A stretch of 5,054 nucleotides of DNA from Fischerella sp. (GTDB lineage: Bacteria; Cyanobacteriota; Cyanobacteriia; Cyanobacteriales; Nostocaceae), in contig JANZYY010000414.1 in NCBI GenBank assembly GCA_026419705.1, forward strand, positions 1 through 5,054, written 5' to 3'. Positions 1 through 5,054 of the stretch are shown in pieces. Under the pieces are notes generated by a model, which was not told where the DNA came from, ran no database searches, and worked only from the letters and a program-made list of their open reading frames with translations. How positions within the stretch are numbered: the stretch's first letter is position 1; each line of letters begins with the position of its first letter. Position numbers and translations under genes: made by a program.

Positions 1-1
1 G

Positions 2-190
2 GCATACTATATACATCTGATTGCTTGGGTAGTGATAGTTTTGGCAATTGCTATTCACTTATTGATGGGTGCAAAAGTAGGTGGTTTACCACTGCTACTT
101 TCGATGTTTGACACCAATTATCGTCCTGAGGATAATCCACGTTTGTGGCCCAAAAAAATTCTTAACTGGCTACGTCGTCCAAGTTTATGA
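2..190 (+). CDS. C-terminal end of a cytochrome b/b561-like membrane protein (partial)
   Basis: Frame 2 is open from the window edge to the TGA at 188-190, giving 62 residues; the N-terminal part lies outside. The visible part starts with one strongly hydrophobic helix (about residues 2-22) carrying two histidines 13 residues apart (HLIAWVVIVLAIAIH). It then has a short conserved-looking loop (MGAKVGG, LLLSMFD) and a basic, proline-rich cytoplasmic-type tail ending in LRRPSL. A last helix with two spaced histidines fits the di-heme cytochrome b/b561 family, in which paired histidines ligate two b hemes for transmembrane electron transfer. The tail resembles what I remember of cyanobacterial 'cytochrome b/b6 domain' proteins. 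The coding call is fairly safe. The family name is an inference from one helix, and another polytopic membrane protein is possible. No link to the downstream phosphate genes is evident. Confidence 0.62.
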   Translation, partial: AYYIHLIAWVVIVLAIAIHLLMGAKVGGLPLLLSMFDTNYRPEDNPRLWPKKILNWLRRPSL

Positions 191-647
191 ATCAGTAGAT
201 AGGGGCTAAATTAGCCCAGTTAAAGTTCGCCGGCTACTCACCAATGATGTTTAGCTGCTGACCCGCACTGATTGAGGCGATCGTCAGAACTAAAGCCTTG
301 ACTACAAGCGAATCAGCCTGGAAAGCTCAAGGTAAGAAAAAATATGCAAGGATTGCCTTAGAGCCTTGCCTAAACAGGGTCGTGTCACCTCCACCAGATT
401 CAAAAAGCGTGCAAAACACCATTGGAGGAGTTCGAATCCCCTGATTTTACTGCTTCTATCTTCTACATTTGTGCAATCTTATCTTGATAAGCAGGCAATT
501 CTTGCATAAGTTCTTCCTTTACTAGATCTTGCACCATACCCTGCCCGAAGGGCTACACCCTACAACTAGGAGAGCCAGGTTGAACGGTGATCGGAGGGTG
601 GCGGGCTGCTGCAATCTCCAGTACTGAAATTGAGATGCTACTAAATT
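191..647. other. Intergenic stretch without a supported gene
   Basis: No frame on either strand gives a convincing protein. Visible items are a HIP1-like octamer with one mismatch (GCGATCGT, 277-284) and a 6-bp stem (GCAAGG 346-351 with CCTTGC 364-369). Two scraps resemble tRNA 3' ends: ACCTCCACCA at 387-396 and AGTTCGAATCC at 429-439. There is also a compact GCCC-GAA-GGGC hairpin at 543-553, of a kind seen in dispersed cyanobacterial repeats. No complete cloverleaf can be drawn around either tRNA-like scrap. The stretch looks like decayed or repeat-derived spacer. A non-coding RNA cannot be excluded by eye. Confidence 0.5.
203..217 (+). terminator. Short GC-rich hairpin after the cytochrome-like gene, possible weak terminator
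   Basis: GGGCTA pairs with TAGCCC around a 3-base loop, 13 bases after the stop codon of the upstream gene. The location suits a transcript end. However, no T-run follows (the next bases are AGTTAAAG), so it is not a canonical intrinsic terminator. It may only protect a 3' end. Confidence 0.22.
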
Positions 648-710
648 ATTAACTCATACTTAATTTATATTTAAATTTCAATTAATTTTGTCTTCAATAT
701 TCATTAATAT
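648..710 (+). promoter_or_regulatory. PHO-box-like array upstream of ppk1: six 8-bp units with an 11-bp period
   Basis: Units start at 648, 659, 670, 681, 692 and 703: ATTAACTC, CTTAATTT, TTTAAATT, ATTAATTT, CTTCAATA, ATTAATAT. The 3-base spacers make an exact 11-bp period. The cyanobacterial PHO box bound by SphR (the PhoB homologue) is known as tandem direct 8-bp repeats, roughly YTTAAYYW, separated by 3 bp. Unit 2 matches all eight positions, units 3 and 4 match seven, and units 1, 5 and 6 match six. Every TTAA between 640 and 730 (starts 649, 660, 671, 682, 704) falls on this grid. The array ends about 120 bp before the ppk1 start codon, so phosphate-starvation control of ppk1 is the natural reading. 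The caveat is that the region is very AT-rich, which makes single matches cheap; the phase is the stronger evidence. Confidence 0.6.
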
Positions 711-713
711 AAA
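708..713 (+). promoter_or_regulatory. Candidate -10 element for ppk1
   Basis: TATAAA lies 8 bp after the fifth PHO-like unit (692-699), a spacing usual when PhoB-type activators replace a -35 element. No good -35 sits 16-18 bp upstream, which fits an activator-dependent promoter. An alternative -10 is TATAGC at 718-723, about 7 bp after the sixth unit. Either would give a 5' leader of roughly 100 bases. AT-richness makes the exact choice uncertain. Confidence 0.3.
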
Positions 714-829
714 TGAGTATAGCCAAGCAAGAAATTAAATAAAAAATTATCGTAATTACCTAAGGATATTAAGCTATAAAAATTCCTAACTTGAGTTGAA
801 AAAAATATTCAGAATTAAAGAAAACTAAC

Positions 830-2971
830 ATGACTAAATCTAAAGAAATAACTAAAGCTATAAACTTCAGCGAGCCTCAGTATTACTTTAATCGAGAACT
901 AAGCTGGTTGGAATTCAATCGTCGAGTTTTACATGAGGCGTTAGATTCTCGTACACCTTTACTAGAGAGACTGAAGTTTGCAGCCATCTTCAGTTCTAAT
1001 CTGGATGAATTTTTCATGGTGCGCGTGGCAATTCTTAAAGACCAAGTCCAAGCCGGGGTAGTGCAGCGAACGCCAGATGGACGCACTCCACAAGAACAAT
1101 TAGAAGCGATCGCTCAACAGTTACGTCCGATGGTGATTGAGCAACATCATCTGTTTGAGAAAGTGCTGCGAAAAGAAATGGCATTTCATGGTATTTATCT
1201 TCTCAATTACAAAGACTTAAGTTCAGAACAGCGTTCTTACTTGCAAGATTTATTTAAACAGCGGATTTTTCCAGTTCTCACACCTTTAGCAGTAGATCCT
1301 AGTCATCCCTTCCCCTTGATGGCAAATCTTAGTCTAAACTTGGCAGTAGTTGTTAAAGATCCAATCACAGGGGAAGAAAAGTTTGCAAGAGTCAAAGTTC
1401 CTAATATCCTACCTCGATTTATTGAGTTACCTAAACAGTTGCAACAACATAACAGTAAATCAAATCAGTGGATAGGTGTACCAATAGAACAGGTGGTGGC
1501 GCACAATTTAGACACCTTATTTCCAGGCATGATTATTAAGGAATATCACCTGTTTCGACTCACTCGCAAAGCTGATATCGCAGTAGTAGAAGACGAAGCA
1601 GATGATTTGCTATTAGCAATTCAGCAAGAATTACGCGGACGACACTTTCGTGGTTCGGTGGTGCGGTTGGAAATTCAACCTTCAACACCTAAGTCTGTGC
1701 GACAGATGTTAATTGAAGAAATGGAACTGACTGAGAGTGATGTTTATGAGATCGATGGACTACTGAACTTGAAGGATTTAATGTCGTTGATGGCTTTACC
1801 ATTCCCTGAACTGAAAGATCCACCTTGGACACCAGTCATTCCACCTCGTCTGCGTCATTTAAATCAAGCTAATAAGATTGCTCAATTAGACGATCCAGAA
1901 GATATTTTCTCTGCGATCCGGCAAAATGATTTGCTGGTGCATCATCCTTACGAATCTTTCACCGCCTCTGTAGAACAATTTATCGCCCAAGCTGCCCGCG
2001 ATCGCCATGTGCTGGCAATCAAAATGACACTTTACCGCACTTCTGGGGATTCGGAGATTGTTAGTTCTTTGATTGCTGCGGCTGAAAGTGGTAAGCAAGT
2101 TGTCGCCCTTGTAGAATTAAAAGCCCGTTTTGACGAAGAAAATAACATTACTTGGGCACAGAAATTAGAAAAGTCTGGTGTTCATGTCGTCTATGGCTTG
2201 GTAGGATTGAAGACTCACACCAAAATTGTGCTAATAGTGCGTCAAGAGGGAGAAGAGATTCGTCGCTACGTCCACATTGGCACAGGCAACTACAATGCCA
2301 AAACAGCGAGATTATACACTGATATCGGACTGCTGAGTTGTCGAGAAGACTTAGGCGCAGATTTAACAGATTTATTTAATTATCTAACAGGCTATTCTTG
2401 TCAGCGTTCTTACCGCAAGCTGCTAGTATCTCCCGTAAGTATGCGCGATCGCATCATAGCTCTAATCCACCGCGAAATCGAACACAGCAAAAACGGCAAA
2501 ACGGGTCGGATCATCGCTAAAATGAACTCTTTGGTCGATCCCCAAATCATCGCTACCCTCTACGAAGCATCTCAAGCTGGGGTACAAATTGATCTGATTA
2601 TTCGGGGTATATGCTGCTTGCGTCCTGAAGTTCCAGAAGTCAGCGAAAATATTCGTGTGATTAGTGTCATCGGCCGTTTTTTGGAACACTCACGGATCTT
2701 TTACTTCCATAATAACGGACACGATGAAGTGTACATCGGTAGTGCTGATTGGATGCCCCGCAACCTAGATCGACGTGTAGAAGCCGTTACACCTGTTGAA
2801 GATTTGCAGCTTATGCAAACTTTGCAAAAAATTCTGGAGATCAGCCTAGCAGACAATCGCCAAGCCTGGGAACTGAAATCAGATGGTTCCTACGTCCAAC
2901 GTCATCCCGCTAACAATGAGCCAGAACGTAGTACCCAAAATATACTGATGGAAATGACACTAAAATTATAA
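830..2971 (+). CDS. ppk1: Polyphosphate kinase 1
   Basis: This enzyme reversibly transfers the ATP gamma-phosphate onto a growing inorganic polyphosphate chain through a phosphohistidine intermediate. At 713 residues it is full length for PPK1. The order is N domain (about 18-122, beginning YFNRELSWLEFN, with SSNLDEFF whose Asn57 equals E. coli Asn45 in ATP binding), head domain (about 123-325), then two phospholipase-D-like domains, C1 (about 330-505) and C2 (about 506-690). Catalytic residues sit at a constant +28 offset from E. coli PPK: Arg403 (TLYR) and Arg433 (KARFDEE), which bind metal/phosphate; His463 (GLKTHTK), the phosphorylated histidine; and His620 (FLEHSR). The signatures HIGTGNYN, ARLYTD and SADWMPRNLDRR are intact. 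ATG 830 is the only start after an in-frame TGA at 797-799. There is no real Shine-Dalgarno, only purine-rich AAAG at 817-820. A PHO-box-like array lies upstream. Nothing suggests truncation or frameshift. Confidence 0.98.
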   Translation: MTKSKEITKAINFSEPQYYFNRELSWLEFNRRVLHEALDSRTPLLERLKFAAIFSSNLDEFFMVRVAILKDQVQAGVVQRTPDGRTPQEQLEAIAQQLRPMVIEQHHLFEKVLRKEMAFHGIYLLNYKDLSSEQRSYLQDLFKQRIFPVLTPLAVDPSHPFPLMANLSLNLAVVVKDPITGEEKFARVKVPNILPRFIELPKQLQQHNSKSNQWIGVPIEQVVAHNLDTLFPGMIIKEYHLFRLTRKADIAVVEDEADDLLLAIQQELRGRHFRGSVVRLEIQPSTPKSVRQMLIEEMELTESDVYEIDGLLNLKDLMSLMALPFPELKDPPWTPVIPPRLRHLNQANKIAQLDDPEDIFSAIRQNDLLVHHPYESFTASVEQFIAQAARDRHVLAIKMTLYRTSGDSEIVSSLIAAAESGKQVVALVELKARFDEENNITWAQKLEKSGVHVVYGLVGLKTHTKIVLIVRQEGEEIRRYVHIGTGNYNAKTARLYTDIGLLSCREDLGADLTDLFNYLTGYSCQRSYRKLLVSPVSMRDRIIALIHREIEHSKNGKTGRIIAKMNSLVDPQIIATLYEASQAGVQIDLIIRGICCLRPEVPEVSENIRVISVIGRFLEHSRIFYFHNNGHDEVYIGSADWMPRNLDRRVEAVTPVEDLQLMQTLQKILEISLADNRQAWELKSDGSYVQRHPANNEPERSTQNILMEMTLKL
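1106..1113. repeat. HIP1 octamer (GCGATCGC), first copy in ppk1
   Basis: Exact palindromic octamer within the N-domain coding sequence. HIP1 is strongly over-represented in many cyanobacterial genomes, so this supports the taxonomic placement. Confidence 0.85.
1998..2005. repeat. HIP1 octamer, second copy in ppk1
   Basis: Exact GCGATCGC in the C1-domain coding sequence, overlapping the codons for Asp-Arg just before the TLYR motif. Confidence 0.85.
2445..2452. repeat. HIP1 octamer, third copy in ppk1
   Basis: Exact GCGATCGC near the start of the C2-domain coding sequence, in the codons for MRDRI. Confidence 0.85.
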
Positions 2972-2997
2972 AAAGTCGGTGAGAAACTCCTATTCTT

Positions 2998-3120
2998 CTA
3001 GTAGCTTGTCAAATTTGAATTGATGGATCGCAAAGTTCGTAGTCAGGACTTTAGTCCTAAATTTTTAAGCAGCAAGCATGCTTACTACAAACCCTCAATT
3101 CAAACTTGACATAGTACTAG
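2998..3120. repeat. 123-bp imperfect palindromic intergenic element (MITE/REP-like)
   Basis: Outer arms of 29 bp (2998-3026 and 3092-3120) are inverted copies matching at 24 of 29 positions; both ends begin with CTAGTA when read inward. A nested pair, GTTCGTAGT (3035-3043) and ACTACAAAC (3084-3092), matches at 8 of 9 positions. Inside are a tight hairpin AGGACTTTAGTCCT (3045-3058) and the perfect palindrome AAGCATGCTT (3074-3083). The element starts 26 bp after the ppk1 stop and ends 176 bp before the next gene's ATG. The inner 'GTTCGTAGT..AGGACTTTAGTCCT' text resembles dispersed repeats I associate with Nostocales genomes. It encodes nothing. Plausible roles are a non-autonomous transposon remnant, or an RNA fold that ends or stabilises the ppk1 transcript. 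Confidence 0.7.
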
Positions 3121-3152
3121 ATGGAAGAGGAAAACCGCCCACCGATTTGGCT

Positions 3153-3188
3153 AATGGGTAATGTGAAGAAAACCATCAATTACCAATT
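3153..3188. repeat. Small inverted repeat between ppk1 and the phosphoesterase gene
   Basis: AATGGGTAATG (3153-3163) and AATTACCAATT (3178-3188) are inverted copies at 9 of 11 positions around a 14-base loop. It resembles the GGTAATTGGTAATT-type spacer repeats that I recall from filamentous cyanobacteria. No T-run follows, so it is a poor terminator candidate. Confidence 0.35.
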
Positions 3189-3198
3189 CGATCTGTGG

Positions 3199-3226
3199 TT
3201 GATTTCTAAAACACGATTTTTGTTAT
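3199..3226 (+). promoter_or_regulatory. Weak candidate sigma-70-type promoter for the metallophosphoesterase gene
   Basis: TTGATT (3199-3204) and TGTTAT (3221-3226) each match 4 of 6 consensus bases, with a 16-bp spacer. Transcription would begin near 3233, upstream of both possible start codons. No PHO-box-like 11-bp array is visible here, unlike upstream of ppk1. The match is only modest. Confidence 0.22.
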
Positions 3227-3296
3227 CGCTTCAATTCGGATCGGACAATTGTTAATTGCTATTCCCTCTTCCCCTATTCTTTTTGTGCAGCCACTT

Positions 3297-4943
3297 ATGA
3301 TATCACCACCTCAGTTACTAACCGATCCATTCCTGCAACTGCCAACTCCAACTTCAGTGCGAGTTGTGTGGTTTACCGAATTTGCTGGTTATGAGCATTT
3401 TGTTTCCTACGGTGAAAATTTAGCCGCAACAGTCTGTGCCAAAACTACCAAATTGAGTCGCACTCGTGAAGATCAACAATCACGAGTAGGAAATCAAACC
3501 CAAGACGGACAAGTTTATCAACATCCCGTCCAACGCCATATCTGGCGACACGAAGCCGAGGTAACAGGTTTAACTCCCAACAAAAAGATTGCTTATCGAG
3601 TCACGAGTGTAAGGGAAGATGGTCAGAGTGTCAGCAGTGATGTCTTTAGTCTCGCACCGACGCCTACTCCTGGTACACCGCTGAAAATTCTGCTGACCTC
3701 CGATCATCAAATTAAGCCAATGGTGGCAGCAAATTTACAAAAAGTTGTCGAAACAATCGGGCAAGTAGATGCGGTTTGGTTCGCTGGTGACTTAGTGAAT
3801 GTCCCCGATCGCGCCAGTGAATGGTTTGACGATAATCGTGGTGGTGCGTTTTTTCCATGTTTGCAAGGTCGTGCCAAATATGAAATAGACTGCAACGGTA
3901 CTAAAACAAGCTACACTGGCGGTCAAATTATTCAACATGCACCCATGTTCACTTGCATTGGCAATCATGAAGTCATGGGAAGATTTGCTAGAAAAGACAG
4001 TTTGAACGAAGAATTTAACGATACAATTCCCCGTACAGTTGCTCTCAAATTATATGGGGAGAACTTCCTCAAAGATAACTCTTTTAATACTGATACCTAC
4101 GAAGAGATTTTTACCTTGCCCGAAAGTCGAGAAGGTGGGAAAACTTATTATGCAGTCAATTTTGGTGATGTACGTTTAGTGGTACTGTATGTCACAAATA
4201 TGTGGCGTTATGTTAATACTGATGGTGGCAAGCAGGGAAAATACGGTGAACCAGAAGTAGAATTAGACAATCCAGAAAATTGGGGTTACGGACAGCACAT
4301 ATATGAGCCAATTGCCAAAGGTAGCCAGCAATATAACTGGCTAGTGCAAGAACTCAACTGTCCTGAGTTTAAACAAGCCAAGTATAAAGTAGTAATGTTG
4401 CATCATCCGCCCCATACTTTGGGTGACAACATTGTACCTGCCTATACCGACCCAGTACAGATCGTTGAACGGGATGAGGATGGTAATATCAAGGCAGTGC
4501 GCTACGAGTATCCCAAGCAAGCAGACTACATTATTCGTGATTTACTGCCACTGCTGGAAGCAGCAGAAGTGCAATTAGTGTTTTTTGGACACTCTCATTT
4601 ATGGAACCGCTTTCACAGTCCATCGGGGATGCATTTTTTAGAAACTTCTAATGTCGGCAATTCTTACGGCGCTGCTTATAAAGATAAAAAGCGCAAAAAT
4701 CTACCACCTTGGCAAAATCAAGATAGCGTGGCCATTGGCGATCCCTATGGATTAGAACCAGTTATGCCAACTATTGCACCTATGTTAGATGAAAATGGCC
4801 AGGCGATGCCATATATTGCGAGTAATGAAATCACGGTTTTCAGTATCTTTGACAGAGGTACGGGTATAATCAGGACCTATCGTTTTGATACGCGCAAACC
4901 GGATGGGCAAGCAATCAAGTTCGATGAATTTAAGTTGAATTGA
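3297..4943 (+). CDS. Metallophosphoesterase with N-terminal Fn3/purple-acid-phosphatase-like domain
   Basis: Predicted two-domain phosphoesterase of 548 residues; the substrate is unknown. Residues about 12-122 form a beta-rich fibronectin-III-like domain (SVRVVWFTEF; later EVTGLTPNKKIAYRVTSV) as found before purple acid phosphatase catalytic domains. The calcineurin-like catalytic domain follows, with motif I SDHQ (Asp136, Gln138), motif II AGDLVN (Asp165), motif III GNHE (Asn223, His224), motif IV MLHHPP (His369) and motif V GHSH (His432, His434). These would bind a two-metal centre. Motif I has Gln where most relatives have His, and the purple-acid-phosphatase tyrosine of motif II is replaced by Asn168, so a true purple acid phosphatase is unlikely. 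No clear signal peptide or membrane segment is seen, so a cytoplasmic site is likely. I chose ATG 3297; a TTG at 3249 in the same frame would add 16 residues, but that stretch looks like pyrimidine-rich leader. Neither start has a clear ribosome-binding site. Confidence 0.9.
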   Translation: MISPPQLLTDPFLQLPTPTSVRVVWFTEFAGYEHFVSYGENLAATVCAKTTKLSRTREDQQSRVGNQTQDGQVYQHPVQRHIWRHEAEVTGLTPNKKIAYRVTSVREDGQSVSSDVFSLAPTPTPGTPLKILLTSDHQIKPMVAANLQKVVETIGQVDAVWFAGDLVNVPDRASEWFDDNRGGAFFPCLQGRAKYEIDCNGTKTSYTGGQIIQHAPMFTCIGNHEVMGRFARKDSLNEEFNDTIPRTVALKLYGENFLKDNSFNTDTYEEIFTLPESREGGKTYYAVNFGDVRLVVLYVTNMWRYVNTDGGKQGKYGEPEVELDNPENWGYGQHIYEPIAKGSQQYNWLVQELNCPEFKQAKYKVVMLHHPPHTLGDNIVPAYTDPVQIVERDEDGNIKAVRYEYPKQADYIIRDLLPLLEAAEVQLVFFGHSHLWNRFHSPSGMHFLETSNVGNSYGAAYKDKKRKNLPPWQNQDSVAIGDPYGLEPVMPTIAPMLDENGQAMPYIASNEITVFSIFDRGTGIIRTYRFDTRKPDGQAIKFDEFKLN

Positions 4944-4951
4944 CACTCTCC

Positions 4952-4969
4952 CACCAAGCTTGCCTGGTG
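4952..4969 (+). terminator. Weak hairpin after the metallophosphoesterase gene
   Basis: CACCA (4952-4956) pairs with TGGTG (4965-4969), with a possible extra G-C pair inside. It lies 9 bp after the stop codon. There is no following T-run, so a terminator function is only suggested by position. The remaining tail to 5054 shows no supported gene. Confidence 0.18.
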
Positions 4970-5054
4970 ACGGAAGTCAAGAATGCTGCTCGATGCTACG
5001 ACAAATCTATAACACCAAAGTGGCATTCAATTCTATTTCTACTCCACCACGTAG

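Noticed and set aside
361..450. A complete tRNA or tmRNA gene
   Set aside because: The T-arm-like text at about 424-442 has a mismatched stem. The following bases (GATTTTA) find no matching 5' acceptor strand upstream, and no anticodon or D arm can be drawn.
883..1086. Minus-strand open frame of 67 codons inside ppk1
   Set aside because: It lies entirely antisense to a strongly supported gene, with low-complexity Ser/Arg/Asn-rich composition and no recognisable motif.
1886..2098. Minus-strand open frame of 70 codons inside ppk1
   Set aside because: Antisense to the conserved catalytic C1 domain; no family features and no start signals.
2462..2689. Minus-strand open frame of 75 codons inside ppk1
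   Set aside because: Antisense to the conserved C2 domain; composition fits a codon-bias artefact.
2972..3296. A second PHO box in front of the metallophosphoesterase gene
   Set aside because: Only an isolated GTTAATTG (3251-3258) is seen, with no 11-bp-spaced partners.
3707..3895. Minus-strand open frame of 62 codons inside the metallophosphoesterase gene
   Set aside because: Overlaps catalytic motif II on the other strand and has no features of its own.
4996..5054. 3' end of a minus-strand gene entering from the right edge
   Set aside because: Two minus-strand frames are open from the edge (to TAG at 5007-5009, and to TAG at 4996-4998). Each gives fewer than 20 residues and neither can be preferred or recognised.
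1..5054. CRISPR array, integrase, transposase, toxin-antitoxin or other defence system
   Set aside because: No regularly spaced direct repeats of CRISPR size and no open frame with a matching family signature. The 11-bp-period array is too short in unit length and fits a PHO box.

Overview
The window looks like chromosomal DNA of a filamentous, heterocyst-type cyanobacterium (Nostocales-like). The evidence is AT-leaning coding sequence, three exact copies of the octamer GCGATCGC (the HIP1 repeat typical of cyanobacteria) inside one gene, palindromic intergenic repeats of the kind common in Nostoc and Anabaena, and protein sequences that read as cyanobacterial. This placement is inference; no marker gene is present.

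Layout, all genes on the + strand: (1) bases 2-190 hold the last 62 codons of a membrane protein, probably a di-heme cytochrome b/b561-type protein. (2) Bases 191-829 are a 639-bp gap with no convincing gene. Its first part holds a small hairpin and a few tRNA-3'-end-like scraps. Its AT-rich last part holds six 8-bp units on an exact 11-bp grid (648-710), which match the cyanobacterial PHO box. (3) Bases 830-2971 encode a complete polyphosphate kinase 1 (ppk1) with all catalytic residues. (4) Bases 2972-3296 are intergenic and hold a 123-bp imperfect palindrome (2998-3120), a second smaller inverted repeat and a weak candidate promoter. (5) Bases 3297-4943 encode a two-domain metallophosphoesterase: an N-terminal fibronectin-III/purple-acid-phosphatase-like domain followed by a calcineurin-like catalytic domain. 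(6) Bases 4944-5054 are a short tail without a supported gene.

Functionally, the two complete genes both act on phosphate chemistry. Ppk1 polymerises the gamma-phosphate of ATP into polyphosphate, and the second enzyme probably hydrolyses a phosphoester. The PHO-box-like array upstream of ppk1 suggests that polyphosphate synthesis here is tied to phosphate starvation through a SphR/PhoB-type regulator. The gap and repeat between the two genes argue against a tight operon. I see no defence system, CRISPR array, prophage or other clearly undescribed system. The most notable signals are the extended PHO-box array and the unusual motif I of the metallophosphoesterase.
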